Below, in pieces: positions 1-11,697 of a stretch of DNA of 64,000 nt. The stretch lies in contig JASGCK010000002.1 of NCBI GenBank assembly GCA_030054145.1, positions 243,759 to 307,758 on the forward strand. The letters run 5' to 3'. Under the pieces are notes generated by a model. The model worked only from the letters and a program-made list of their open reading frames with translations, did no database searches and was not told where the DNA came from. Position 1 is the first letter of the stretch. The number at the start of each line of letters is the position of its first letter. The position numbers and the translations under genes are program-made. This DNA is from Cytophagales bacterium (GTDB taxonomy: Bacteria; Pseudomonadota; Gammaproteobacteria; Burkholderiales; Burkholderiaceae_C).

Positions 1-1
1 G

Positions 2-331
2 CTAGCACGGCACTGGGCAAACGTTGGCGCAGATGGTCAGTGGCGCATCTTGGGCGACGCAGCGCACAAAGTCGTCAATGCCAACCTCTACCAAGTCGAT
101 GAAGCGTTGTCGCTCTACAAACAGATCACCGCCCCCACGTTAGCTGTAGAGGCGGCAGACAACGAAATGGATAAATGGTGGAGCGGTAGATATTCGCTAG
201 CCGAATACCACGAGCGCTTAAAAAGCGTTCCCAATTGCACCATCAAAACCGTGCTAGATGCTGGGCACATGATGCACCACGATCAGCCCGAGGTGTTGGC
301 TGAGATGATTGAGGCGTTTTTGGCGAACTAA
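2..331 (+). CDS. alpha/beta hydrolase, C-terminal part
   Basis: The frame is open from the window edge, so the 5' part (including the nucleophile elbow) lies outside. The visible 109 residues end with a GHMMHHDQPE segment, which matches the catalytic-histidine loop of alpha/beta hydrolases, followed by a final helix. A segment TAPTLAVEAADNE resembles the strand that carries the acid residue region. Substrate cannot be told from this part. It is convergent with katG. Confidence 0.75.
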   Translation, partial: LARHWANVGADGQWRILGDAAHKVVNANLYQVDEALSLYKQITAPTLAVEAADNEMDKWWSGRYSLAEYHERLKSVPNCTIKTVLDAGHMMHHDQPEVLAEMIEAFLAN

Positions 332-362
332 GCGCTAGCTGGTTTTGCTTGCCAACTAGCGC
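332..362. other. stem-loop between convergent hydrolase and katG
   Basis: An inverted repeat, GCGCTAG-C-TGG against CCA-A-CTAGCGC with a 9-base loop, begins right after the hydrolase stop. No strong T-run follows on either strand. Its place between convergent genes suggests a shared transcript end, but that is inference. Confidence 0.4.
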
Positions 363-397
363 CAAGGACTGCTTTGCGCGCTAAGCTATCCCTATCT

Positions 398-2674
<2,277 letters not shown>

Positions 2675-2677
2675 TCA

Positions 2678-2726
2678 TCAATAAGTAAACTTAATTTAAT
2701 CTAACACCTCAATAGGTAAGTTTAAT
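2678..2726. promoter_or_regulatory. two direct 18-bp repeats in katG upstream region
   Basis: TCAATAAGTAAACTTAAT (2678-2695) and TCAATAGGTAAGTTTAAT (2709-2726) differ at two positions and lie exactly 31 bp apart, close to three helical turns. They sit between the divergent katG and restriction-modification genes. A tandem binding site for a regulator is likely; which one is unknown. The pattern does not fit the OxyR consensus spacing that I know. Confidence 0.5.
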
Positions 2727-2795
2727 GGAAGAAGAGAGCACCAAGCAGCACCACATGAAACGACCCAAAGATTTGACTTCGTGTTTAATTACGGC

Positions 2796-5700
2796 ATGAG
2801 CCAACTTCTAATTAACGACTATCTCAAGCAACTCGATCTGATTAAAAAAATCAGTGGCAGCAACCGCGAAACCATTGTTCGGGAAGCTTTTAAAGATTTG
2901 CTCAAAAACTGGGGGAAATCAGAGAAATTAGTATTTATTGCCGAGTACCCACAAAAAACAGCTGCCAAAAACAGCATCGCGCTAGACGGCGCGCTACTGC
3001 ACGAACTGCGAATGCCGCTGGGTTACTGGGAAGCCAAAGACGCGGATGACAAACTAGACGAGGAAATTGAAAAAAAGTTCAAGCGCGGCTATCCAAAAGA
3101 CAACATCATTTTTAGCGACGACATCACCGCCGTACTGTGGCAAAACCACGCCGAGGTGCTGCGCTGCGCTATGACCGACACCCAAGCGCTGTTCAAGCTG
3201 CTCAAGCTCTTCTTTGGCTTCGAGCGCGTTGAAATAGCTGACTTCCGAGCCGCCGTAGAGCAATTCAAGACTGACCTACCCGCCGTACTGCAAGGGCTGC
3301 GCGAGATGATTGACCTGCAGGCCTCGTCCAATAAGGCTTACAGCGATGCTGCTACACAGTTTTTAGAACATGCGCAGGAAGCGATCAATCCCATTTTGAC
3401 AAGCGCTGATGTGCGCGAAATGTTGATTCAACACATCCTGACCGAAGAGATTTTTAGCAAAGTGTTTGACAGCGATTTCCATCGCGAGAACAACGTCGCC
3501 AAAGAACTCTACGCCCTAGAGAATGTGTTTTTTACGGGCTCGCTTAAGAAGCAAACGCTCAAAAGTCTAGAGACTTACTACGCTGCGATCCGCGCCGCTG
3601 CGGCGCAAATTTCTAGCCATAGCGAAAAACAAACCTTCTTAAAAGTCATTTACGAAAACTTTTACAAGGTCTACAACGCCAAGGCCGCCGACCGCTTGGG
3701 CGTGGTCTATACGCCAAACGAGATCGTCCGCTTCATGATTGACGGCGCGGACTGGCTGTGCGAGACGCACTTTGGCAAAAACCTAATTGATAAAAACGTC
3801 GAAATTCTCGACCCCGCAACAGGCACAGGCACCTTCATTTGCGAGCTACTTGAGCACTTTCGCGGTCAGCCCACCAAACTGGCGCACAAATACAAAAACG
3901 AACTGCACGCCAACGAAGTCGCCATCCTGCCCTACTACGTGGCCAACCTCAACATCGAAGCGACCTATGCAGCCATTACGGGACAGTACGACGAGTTTCC
4001 CAACCTGTGCTTTGTCGATACGCTGGATAACGTCGGGCTGCACACACAGGCCAAGGGAACAACGTCGGAACTCTTTGGCTCGGTTAGCCAAGAAAACGTG
4101 GCGCGTATCAAACGGCAAAACACCAAAAAGATCAGCGTCGTGATTGGCAATCCGCCCTACAACGCCAACCAAGCCAACGAAAACGACAACAACAAAAACC
4201 GTGAATACCCCAGCATTGATGCACGCATCAAGCAAACGTATATAGCGGAATCAACCGCGCAAAAAACCAAACTCTACGATATGTACGCCCGCTTCTTTAG
4301 GTGGGCTAGTGATCGACTAGGCGACGATGGGGTGCTGGCGTTCGTCACCAATCGCAGCTTTATCGAGAGCCGCACGTTCGATGGCTTTCGCAAAACCGTA
4401 GCAACGGAATACAGCGACATCTACGTCGTTGATTTAGGCGGCGACGTGCGTGCCAATCCAAAACTCAGTGGCACAAAACACAACGTATTTGGCATCCAAA
4501 CAGGCGTGGCGATTAGCTTCATGGTTAAGCGCTCAAACGCCGATAAAGGCAAGACCGCCAAAATCCATTACGTGCGCCGCCCCGAAATGGAAACAGCCGA
4601 AGAAAAATTAAGCGTTGTCTCCAGCCAGACCTTACGCAGTATGGCTTTCACAAGGGTAGAACCCGACAAAACGCATAACTGGCTGAACATTACCGATAAC
4701 GACTTTGAGACGTTTATTCCGCTAATTAATAAACAAACCAAGGCGGCCATGAGCGCCTCCAAAGAGCGTGCGATTTTCAAGAAGTTTGCACTGGGTGTTT
4801 CAACCAATCGAGACGAATGGGTCATTGATCCATCGGCAGACACATTGGCAGGCAAAGTGGCGTACTTTTTAGATGTATATAAAACTTGCCTTGGCTACCA
4901 AGCAGACTACACGACTCGCATCAAATGGTCACGAGACCTAAAACGAAAAGCAGAACGTCGTCTTATTGAAGAGTTTGATTCAAAACTCATTGGTACAGAA
5001 GCTTACAGACCGTATGTTCGCCAATACATTTATCAATCTAACCTGCTGGTTGATCGCGCTAGTTGGATGCCTCATTTTCCACCTGGTAATAAATCCATTT
5101 GTTTTACAGGTCCCAACTCCAGCAAGTCGTTTCATGCACTAGCGACAACAGCGCCGTTCGGACTCGATTTTTTAGAAAAAACTTACGGTGTCCCCAACCA
5201 AACTCAAAACGCAGATTTGGTGACCTCCGACAACATCACCGACTGGGGGTTAAAGCAATTCAAAAATCATTACCAAGCGGCGAGAGCAGGCTCAGCCCGA
5301 ACGGATAAAAAACCGATCACGAAAAAGGCGATCTTTCACTACTGCTACGCCGTGCTGCACAACCCAGCCTACCGCGAAAAGTACGCGCTGAATTTGAAGC
5401 GTGAGTTTCCGCGCATTCCGTTTTATGTCGATTTTTGGCAATGGGCGGCTTGGGGCGAGGCGTTGATGCAGCTTCACATTGGCTATGAAGCCGTTGCGCC
5501 GTTTAAGCTGAAACAAATGAACACGCCCGACGAGCGCGTGCGTGCCGCTGACTTACAACCAAAGGTGGTTTTGAAAGCCAATCCCGCTGCAGGCCTTATC
5601 CAGCTTGACTCCGAGACCACCCTGTCTGGCGTGCCGCCTGCAGCTTGGGCTTACAAGCTTGGCAATCGCAGCGCCTTGGAATGGGTGCTGGATCAGTACA

Positions 5701-5861
5701 AAGAGAAGAAGCCCAAAGACCCGACCATCCGCGCGAAGTTCGATACCTACCGTTTTGCCGACTATAAAACCCCCGTCATCGACTTGCTCAAACGCGTAAC
5801 GACAGTGAGTGTGGAGACGGTAAAAATCACCCGCGCAATGGCAGCGTTATCAGATCAATAG
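2796..5861 (+). CDS. helicase-less type ISP/IIG-like restriction-modification enzyme
   Basis: One 1021-residue chain probably both methylates adenine and cuts DNA. The N-terminal region has a PD-(D/E)XK-like pattern, Asp near residue 63 and GYWEAKD near 77-82. The centre is an N6-adenine methylase with motif I DPATGTGTF near residue 340 and motif IV NPPYN near 451. The C-terminal 450 residues resemble the target-recognition region of type ISP enzymes, including FPRIPFYVDFWQWAAWG. Classical type ISP proteins are about 1,500-1,600 residues with a helicase between nuclease and methylase; that block is absent here. An in-frame GTG at 2781 is an alternative start. The gene stands alone with no separate specificity subunit. 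Confidence 0.85.
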   Translation: MSQLLINDYLKQLDLIKKISGSNRETIVREAFKDLLKNWGKSEKLVFIAEYPQKTAAKNSIALDGALLHELRMPLGYWEAKDADDKLDEEIEKKFKRGYPKDNIIFSDDITAVLWQNHAEVLRCAMTDTQALFKLLKLFFGFERVEIADFRAAVEQFKTDLPAVLQGLREMIDLQASSNKAYSDAATQFLEHAQEAINPILTSADVREMLIQHILTEEIFSKVFDSDFHRENNVAKELYALENVFFTGSLKKQTLKSLETYYAAIRAAAAQISSHSEKQTFLKVIYENFYKVYNAKAADRLGVVYTPNEIVRFMIDGADWLCETHFGKNLIDKNVEILDPATGTGTFICELLEHFRGQPTKLAHKYKNELHANEVAILPYYVANLNIEATYAAITGQYDEFPNLCFVDTLDNVGLHTQAKGTTSELFGSVSQENVARIKRQNTKKISVVIGNPPYNANQANENDNNKNREYPSIDARIKQTYIAESTAQKTKLYDMYARFFRWASDRLGDDGVLAFVTNRSFIESRTFDGFRKTVATEYSDIYVVDLGGDVRANPKLSGTKHNVFGIQTGVAISFMVKRSNADKGKTAKIHYVRRPEMETAEEKLSVVSSQTLRSMAFTRVEPDKTHNWLNITDNDFETFIPLINKQTKAAMSASKERAIFKKFALGVSTNRDEWVIDPSADTLAGKVAYFLDVYKTCLGYQADYTTRIKWSRDLKRKAERRLIEEFDSKLIGTEAYRPYVRQYIYQSNLLVDRASWMPHFPPGNKSICFTGPNSSKSFHALATTAPFGLDFLEKTYGVPNQTQNADLVTSDNITDWGLKQFKNHYQAARAGSARTDKKPITKKAIFHYCYAVLHNPAYREKYALNLKREFPRIPFYVDFWQWAAWGEALMQLHIGYEAVAPFKLKQMNTPDERVRAADLQPKVVLKANPAAGLIQLDSETTLSGVPPAAWAYKLGNRSALEWVLDQYKEKKPKDPTIRAKFDTYRFADYKTPVIDLLKRVTTVSVETVKITRAMAALSDQ
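5287..5304. repeat. REP-like fragment inside the restriction-modification gene
   Basis: Eighteen bases, CAGGCTCAGCCCGAACGG, are identical to part of the REP element at 30966-30983. In the protein they encode the AGSAR stretch of a loop between NHYQ and PITKKAIFHY. A chance 18-base match in 64 kb is unlikely, so an REP fragment probably lies inside the coding sequence. Confidence 0.5.
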
Positions 5862-5867
5862 ATGCCG

Positions 5868-5892
5868 TGGATTCGCGCCTTCACGGGAATGA
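5868..5892. repeat. REP-like palindrome, ATTCCCGC family
   Basis: An imperfect palindrome built on ATTCGCGCC-TTCA-CGGGAAT, followed by GAC, starts 7 bases after the restriction-modification stop. It is a degenerate copy of the same element seen at 44912 and 62772. It lies between convergent genes. Confidence 0.55.
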
Positions 5893-5895
5893 CAC

Positions 5896-6279
5896 TTAAG
5901 CTGCTTTTGGCGGCCGATAAAGTGCGCAAAGTTTGTTGCCATCGGGGTCGCGCAAATACGCGAGATAAATAGGCGGTGGCCCTGCGCGAAAACCTGGCGG
6001 GTCCTCGCAGGTCACGCCGCCATTGGCAATACCTGCCAAATGCCAAGCGTCGCCTTGCTCGGGCGAGCTGACCGCAAAACCAATCGTGCTGCCGTTTCCG
6101 TAGGTTGCGGGTTGACCATTGATTGGTGTTGAAATTCCGAATGTGCCCGTGGGGCTGCGATAAAAATAGCGGTTTCTATTCGCCACGCCAGGCGCAATGC
6201 CCAGCGTACCCAACAGCGCATCGTAGAATTTTTTAGAAGCCTCTAGATCACTGACCCCGACCATGACGTGACTGAACAT
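5896..6279 (-). CDS. VOC family (glyoxalase-like) protein
   Basis: A 127-residue single-domain protein with the vicinal-oxygen-chelate layout: an N-terminal FSHVMVGVSDLEASKKFYDALLG repeat and a C-terminal YLRDPDGNKLCALYRPP. In the family these ends supply metal ligands (here His4 is visible near the start). Most members of this short group are of unknown substrate. It lies 22 bases downstream of the acyl-CoA dehydrogenase on the same strand and is probably co-transcribed with it. Confidence 0.8.
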   Translation of the reverse strand: MFSHVMVGVSDLEASKKFYDALLGTLGIAPGVANRNRYFYRSPTGTFGISTPINGQPATYGNGSTIGFAVSSPEQGDAWHLAGIANGGVTCEDPPGFRAGPPPIYLAYLRDPDGNKLCALYRPPKAA

Positions 6280-6301
6280 AGTTACCTTTTATTTTTCTGC
6301 T

Positions 6302-7531
6302 TTAAGCTTTTTTCATCCCGCGCTTACCCAGCTCAAGCTTGGCAATCGCGTTGCGGTGGACTTCATCTGGACCATCGGCAAAGCGCAGTGTGCGCTGATG
6401 TGCATACGCCTCAGCCAACCAGAAATCTTGCGTGAGACCTGCGCCGCCGTGCGCTTGAATCGCCCAATCAATAATTTTGGTGGACACGTTTGGCGCAACC
6501 ACTTTAATCATGGCGATTTCAGCTTGCGCAGCTTTGTTACCTGCCACATCCATCATGCGCGATGCGTTGAGTGTGAGCAAACGCGCTTGGTCAATCATGC
6601 AGCGCGACTCGGCAATGCGCTCGTGCCACACACCTTGCTCGGATAGCTTTTTGCCAAATGCGGTACGTGCCATCAAGCGGTCGCACATCATCTCCAGCGC
6701 ACGCTCTGCCGCGCCAATGGAGCGCATACAGTGGTGAATACGTCCAGGCCCTAAGCGCCCTTGCGCGATTTCAAAGCCACGGCCTTCGCCCAGCAAAATA
6801 TTAGACGCGGGCACGCGCACGTTCTCCAGCACGATTTCCATGTGGCCATGAGGCGCATCGTCGTAGCCAAAAATAGTTTGATGGCGTAGCACTGTCACGC
6901 CTTTGCTATTGCGCGGCACCAAAATCATGGACTGCTGGGAGTGGCGCGGTGCATCGGGATCGGTTTTGCCCATCACAATAAAAATTTTGCAATGCGGGCT
7001 ACCCGCACCTGAGCTAAACCACTTGCGACCATTGATGACGTAATCATCGCCATCGCGCTTGATGGCGCACTGAATATTGGTGGCATCGGACGACGCAACC
7101 GCTGGCTCAGTCATTAAAAAAGCAGAGCGAATCTCGCCCGCAAGCAGTGGCTCTAACCACTGCTTTTTTTGCTCGTCCGTGCCGTATTTGGAGATGGTCT
7201 CCATATTGCCCGTATCAGGTGCAGAGCAATTGAAGACCTCGCCCGACCACACAACTTTCCCCATCAGTTCGCACAGCGGCGCGTAGTCAAGGTTAGAGAT
7301 ACCGCCGTTGCCTTTGTAGGCGTGGGGCAAAAACATATTCCAAAGCCCCGCCGCGCGTGCCTTGGGCTTGAGCTCTTCAATCAGCGCAGGCGTTTGCCAT
7401 GCGTTACCTGCGGCACGAAAGACCGCCATCTCTTTGTAATAGCGCTCTTCGTTTGGGTAAATATGCGCATCAAAAAAGGCTTGTAACCGAGCCAGTAATT
7501 CTTGTGTTTTGGCAGAGTAGTCCCAGTTCAT
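6302..7531 (-). CDS. acyl-CoA dehydrogenase family protein
   Basis: FAD enzyme that oxidises an acyl-CoA at the alpha-beta bond. The 409 residues hold the usual three parts: an N-terminal helical domain, a beta domain with [15 protein letters not shown] and a RKWFSSGAG turn, and a C-terminal helical domain ending in [18 protein letters not shown] and [19 protein letters not shown]. The C-terminal pattern resembles the ACAD10/11-like branch. The start at 7531 has an AAGGAT site; the longer frame does not. It is divergent from the hydroxybenzoate monooxygenase, which suggests an aromatic or acyl catabolic role without fixing the substrate. Confidence 0.9.
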   Translation of the reverse strand: MNWDYSAKTQELLARLQAFFDAHIYPNEERYYKEMAVFRAAGNAWQTPALIEELKPKARAAGLWNMFLPHAYKGNGGISNLDYAPLCELMGKVVWSGEVFNCSAPDTGNMETISKYGTDEQKKQWLEPLLAGEIRSAFLMTEPAVASSDATNIQCAIKRDGDDYVINGRKWFSSGAGSPHCKIFIVMGKTDPDAPRHSQQSMILVPRNSKGVTVLRHQTIFGYDDAPHGHMEIVLENVRVPASNILLGEGRGFEIAQGRLGPGRIHHCMRSIGAAERALEMMCDRLMARTAFGKKLSEQGVWHERIAESRCMIDQARLLTLNASRMMDVAGNKAAQAEIAMIKVVAPNVSTKIIDWAIQAHGGAGLTQDFWLAEAYAHQRTLRFADGPDEVHRNAIAKLELGKRGMKKA

Positions 7532-7665
7532 AAACAGATCCTTTGTGGTTTTTAATAAATACAAACGTCATTATGGCGGGATGCACTGGCTTGCAGCTCT
7601 CGCGGTGTCACCTTCATAAAATAAAGCGCACAAGCAACAAAAAGGATGCCTAAGAGCAAAGCAAT

Positions 7666-9504
7666 ATGCAATTTCACGTCAACGGATTTCGCACAGGTAA
7701 CCCCACATTTGTTGAGGGCGCATTGCCCACTCATGCCGATGTTTTGATTGTCGGCTGCGGCCCTGCGGGCTTGACGCTGGCTGCGCAACTAGCGGCATTC
7801 CCTGCTATCAAAACGGTCATCGTGGAGCAAAAATCGGGGCCATTGCAACTCGGTCAAGCCGACGGCGTGGCTTGCCGCACGATGGAGATGTTTGAAGCAT
7901 TTGGTTTTGCTGAGCGCGTACTGAAAGAGTCCTATTGGGTCAACGAAACCACCTTTTGGAAACCCGATGCGAACAATCCCGCGCACATTACACGCAGCGG
8001 GCGTGTGCAAGATGTGGAGGAAGGTCTCTCGCATATGCCGCACGTCATTTTGAACCAAGCACGTGTGCACGATTTTTATTTGGATGTCATGAAACAGTCG
8101 GCTTCGCGTTTGACTCCGTACTACAACCGCAAATTAAGCCAGCTTGTGCGCGGTGCTGACGAGATCGTCACCGCTAGCTTTGAGGGCGGCGAGAGCATCC
8201 GTGCCAAGTACGTCGTGGGTTGCGACGGTGCGCGAAGCGCAGTGCGCCAATCCATGGGGCTTGCGCTCAAGGGCGACTCCGCCAATCATGCTTGGGGCGT
8301 GATGGATGTGCTCGCCGTTACCGACTTTCCCGACATCCGTTTTAAGTCACTGATTCAATCCGCCAGCGAAGGCAGCATTGTTTTGATTCCACGCGAAGGC
8401 GGCTACATGGTGCGCATTTATGTAGAGATGGACAAGCTCGCGGCCAACGAGCGCGTCGCAGGTCGCAACATCACCATTGAACAATTAATTGCCGCCGCCA
8501 AGCGCATCTTCCATCCCTATACTTTGGACGTGAAAGAAGTGGCCTGGTGGTCGGTCTATGAAATTGGGCAACGCCTCACCGATCGCTTTGACGATGTGCC
8601 GCCCGCGCAGGATGCACACCTACCGCGTATCTTTATTGCAGGCGATGCCTGCCACACCCACAGCCCCAAAGCAGGGCAAGGCATGAATGTCTCGATGCAA
8701 GACGCGTTCAATCTTGGTTGGAAGCTGGCGGCGGTATTGCAAGGGCGCAGTCCCGCAAGCCTTTTGCACACGTACTCTGCCGAGCGACAAGCCGTTGCCA
8801 AACAACTCATCGATTTTGACCGCGAGTGGGCGGCCATGCTCAGCACCAGCACCGACCCCGCGCAGGTGCAGCGCTATTTTGTAGAGCACGGGCGCTACAC
8901 CGCAGGCACGGCCACGCACTACCAACCCGCGCTGCTGACGGGCAAGGCCGCGCACCAAGACCTGGCAAAAGGCTTCCAAATTGGTACGCGCTTTCACTCC
9001 GCGCCCGTTATTCGGGTAGGCGATGGCAAACAAATGCAACTAGGCGAAACGCTGGCCGCAGATGGACGCTGGCGCTTGATCGCATTCGCAGGTGCTGGCG
9101 ATTTAGCCGCCGCCATCTCACCGCTTGGCAAATTGTGCCGCTACCTGAGCGAATCGCCCCAATCACCCATCAAACGCTTTACGCCACAAGGTGCGGACGT
9201 GGATGCCGTGTTTGATGTGCGAGCCGTCTTCCAGCAAAGCCATCACCAGCTTGCGATAACGTCCCTGCCCGAGCTACTGTTCCCCCACAAAGGCAAATAC
9301 GGACTACGTGATTACGAAAAAGCGTTTTGCGCCATCACTCATGAACGCCACAACATCTATGCCATGCGCGGCATCAATCAACAGCAAGGCTGCTTGGTAG
9401 TGGTGCGCCCCGATCAATACATTGCGCAGGTTTTGCCACTGGATAGCGCCGATACGCTCGCCACGTTCTTTGGTGAATTTATGATTAACAAAACTGTACG
9501 GTAA
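7666..9504 (+). CDS. mobA: 3-hydroxybenzoate 4-monooxygenase
   Basis: Flavoprotein that would hydroxylate 3-hydroxybenzoate to protocatechuate with NADPH and oxygen. The 612 residues show the FAD fold GCGPAGLTLA at 30-39, the DG motif in VVGCDGARSAVRQ, and the second FAD motif GDACHTHSPKAGQGMNVSMQDAFNLGWKL from about 326, then a thioredoxin-like C-terminal domain as in phenol hydroxylases. The start MQFHVNGFR and many internal stretches closely match the Comamonas MobA as I recall it. An amidohydrolase follows after 23 bases. Another phenol-hydroxylase-family substrate remains possible. Confidence 0.82.
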   Translation: MQFHVNGFRTGNPTFVEGALPTHADVLIVGCGPAGLTLAAQLAAFPAIKTVIVEQKSGPLQLGQADGVACRTMEMFEAFGFAERVLKESYWVNETTFWKPDANNPAHITRSGRVQDVEEGLSHMPHVILNQARVHDFYLDVMKQSASRLTPYYNRKLSQLVRGADEIVTASFEGGESIRAKYVVGCDGARSAVRQSMGLALKGDSANHAWGVMDVLAVTDFPDIRFKSLIQSASEGSIVLIPREGGYMVRIYVEMDKLAANERVAGRNITIEQLIAAAKRIFHPYTLDVKEVAWWSVYEIGQRLTDRFDDVPPAQDAHLPRIFIAGDACHTHSPKAGQGMNVSMQDAFNLGWKLAAVLQGRSPASLLHTYSAERQAVAKQLIDFDREWAAMLSTSTDPAQVQRYFVEHGRYTAGTATHYQPALLTGKAAHQDLAKGFQIGTRFHSAPVIRVGDGKQMQLGETLAADGRWRLIAFAGAGDLAAAISPLGKLCRYLSESPQSPIKRFTPQGADVDAVFDVRAVFQQSHHQLAITSLPELLFPHKGKYGLRDYEKAFCAITHERHNIYAMRGINQQQGCLVVVRPDQYIAQVLPLDSADTLATFFGEFMINKTVR

Positions 9505-9527
9505 ACACCCAACAAACCTCAAACACC

Positions 9528-10391
9528 ATGGATCACAAAAACCTCATCGCCATCGACATCCACACCCACGCCGAAGTTTCGTGCTGGAACCCCTTTGACG
9601 CTTACGGCGAAGAATACGACCGCGCGGCGGACAAGTACTTCAAAAACTCGCGCCGCCCCACCATTGCGGAGACGATTGCCTACTACCGCGAACGCAAAAT
9701 TGGTCTCGTGATGTTTACGGTTGATGCCGAATCCAAAATGGGCAGAAGGCGCATTCCCAACGAAGAGATTGCCGAGGCAGCCAAAGCCAACTCCGACATG
9801 ATGATGTGCTTTGCCAGCATTGACCCGCACAAAGGAAAAATGGGCGCACGCGAAGCCCGCAAGTTAATTGAAGAGCACGGCGTAAAGGGCTTTAAATTTC
9901 ACCCCACGGTGCAGCACTTTCACCCCTACGACAAGATGGCGTGGCCGATCTACGAAGTCATTAACGAGTACAAGCTGCCCGCCATATTCCACACGGGTCA
10001 CAGCGGCATTGGCTCGGGGATGCGCTGCGGCGGCGGGCTGCGGCTAGAGTTCTCTAACCCCATGCACCTAGACGACGTAGCAGTGGACTTCCCCGATATG
10101 CAAATCGTAATGGCGCACCCCAGCTTCCCGTGGCAAGACGAAGCGCTGTCGGTGGCAACGCACAAACCGAATGTGTGGATTGATCTGTCGGGCTGGAGCC
10201 CTAAATACTTCCCCAAGCAGCTCGTCCACTACGCCAACACCCTACTCAAAGACCGCGTGCTGTTTGGTTCAGACTACCCACTCATCACCCCCGAGCGCTG
10301 GATGGCAGATTTTCAAGAAGCAGGCTTCAAACCCGAAGTCATGCCGGGGATTTTGAAAGGTAATGCCGTTCGGTTGCTGGGATTGTCTTAA
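9528..10391 (+). CDS. amidohydrolase-superfamily metal-dependent hydrolase/decarboxylase
   Basis: A 287-residue TIM-barrel protein of the amidohydrolase-2 (ACMSD-like) branch. The metal-binding signs are the N-terminal DIHTHAEVS, the HTGHSG and MAHPSFPW histidines, and the late aspartate in LFGSDYPL. There is a KGFKFHP strand in the middle. Such enzymes often decarboxylate or hydrate ring-cleavage products; being directly downstream of mobA suggests work on a hydroxybenzoate-derived compound. The exact reaction cannot be read from the sequence. Confidence 0.82.
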   Translation: MDHKNLIAIDIHTHAEVSCWNPFDAYGEEYDRAADKYFKNSRRPTIAETIAYYRERKIGLVMFTVDAESKMGRRRIPNEEIAEAAKANSDMMMCFASIDPHKGKMGAREARKLIEEHGVKGFKFHPTVQHFHPYDKMAWPIYEVINEYKLPAIFHTGHSGIGSGMRCGGGLRLEFSNPMHLDDVAVDFPDMQIVMAHPSFPWQDEALSVATHKPNVWIDLSGWSPKYFPKQLVHYANTLLKDRVLFGSDYPLITPERWMADFQEAGFKPEVMPGILKGNAVRLLGLS

Positions 10392-10398
10392 CGATTCT

Positions 10399-11697
10399 CT
10401 AAATCGTTTTGTACCCCATCGACTGCGGCAACCACAGCACGATTTGCGGCACGAAGGTAAACAGCATCAGTGCCGCGATCAAGATGCCGACAAAGAGCCA
10501 GCCCTCGCGGATCATGTCTTTGAGTGGAATGCCTGTGAGTGCGTTGGTGACAAACAAGAGCATGCCAAAGGGCGGGTGAATCATGCCGATCATCATGTTG
10601 ACCACCGCCACCACGCCGAAGTGAACGAGATCAACGCCCAGCATTTTGGCGGCAGGAATCAGCATCGGAACAAAGACGAGCAAGATCACCGACACGTCTA
10701 AAAAGCAACCCAGCACCAGCATCATCACGTTGACTAACAACAAGAACTGAACCTGCGTCAAACCCATGCTGCCAACCCACGCCGCCATGACTTGCGGCAC
10801 ACCTTCAGCGGTAAACACATAGTTCATCAAATAGGCGGACGCGATGATCAGCGTGACCACGGTGCTGGCACGCGCGGACTCTAACGTGACCGCAAACAAG
10901 CCCCTCCAATCCAGCGCACGGTACACAATGCCTGCCAGCACCAGTGCGTGCAGCGCCGCTACGGCAGCCGCTTCGGTCGGTGTAAATGCACCCGTGTAAA
11001 TGCCCGTGAGCAGCACAACAGGCAAGGACAGGGGCAATAGCCCGCGCATCACGATAGACGGTACATCCGCCCACTTCACCGATGTGTCGCGCGGCATATT
11101 GCGCTTCACTGCGACCCAGTGCACCCCCATCATCATGAACACCGCCATGAGCAGTCCAGGCATCACACCGCCTAAAAACAGCGCGCCAACGGAAGTGCCC
11201 GAGACCAGCGCATAAATCACCATCGGGATCGACGGCGGAATGATCGGGCCAATCGTCGCCGAAGCTACCACCACCGCGCCCGCAAAGCCGGGCGTGTACT
11301 CGGGTTTTTTGAGCATCTCTTTAATCGTGACGAGTCCAGGCCCTGCCGCGTCAGCAATAGCGCTACCGCTCATGCCAGAAAAAATCACACTGACCAAAAT
11401 ATCAACCTGCGCCAAGCCACCACGCCAGCGCCCGACCAGCACCTTGGCAAAATCAAATAGCCGCTCGGAAATCGTGCCCGCGTTCATCACGTTGGCAGCA
11501 AAAATAAAAAGCGGCACGGCGAGCAGAACATAGCCGTTGTAGAGCCCATTCAAGATTTGCTCGGCGGCAAGTCCAAGGTCTTGACCTTTGAAGATGAGAT
11601 ACGCCATGCCGCCCGCCAGCATAGAAAAAGCAATCGGTACGCGGATCACCATGCCACTCGCAAGAATGACGAACATCAATAAAAGTGCGTGACTCAT
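10399..11697 (-). CDS. dctM: TRAP transporter large permease DctM
   Basis: Membrane subunit of 432 residues with about a dozen hydrophobic spans; it uses a sodium gradient to import an organic acid delivered by DctP. Family signs include VSVIFSGMSGSAIADAAG and ASATIGPIIPPSIPMVIYA. It overlaps the dctQ stop by 4 bases, so translation of the two is coupled. It is the last gene of the DapA-family/kinase/TRAP operon. Confidence 0.95.
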   Translation of the reverse strand: MSHALLLMFVILASGMVIRVPIAFSMLAGGMAYLIFKGQDLGLAAEQILNGLYNGYVLLAVPLFIFAANVMNAGTISERLFDFAKVLVGRWRGGLAQVDILVSVIFSGMSGSAIADAAGPGLVTIKEMLKKPEYTPGFAGAVVVASATIGPIIPPSIPMVIYALVSGTSVGALFLGGVMPGLLMAVFMMMGVHWVAVKRNMPRDTSVKWADVPSIVMRGLLPLSLPVVLLTGIYTGAFTPTEAAAVAALHALVLAGIVYRALDWRGLFAVTLESARASTVVTLIIASAYLMNYVFTAEGVPQVMAAWVGSMGLTQVQFLLLVNVMMLVLGCFLDVSVILLVFVPMLIPAAKMLGVDLVHFGVVAVVNMMIGMIHPPFGMLLFVTNALTGIPLKDMIREGWLFVGILIAALMLFTFVPQIVLWLPQSMGYKTI

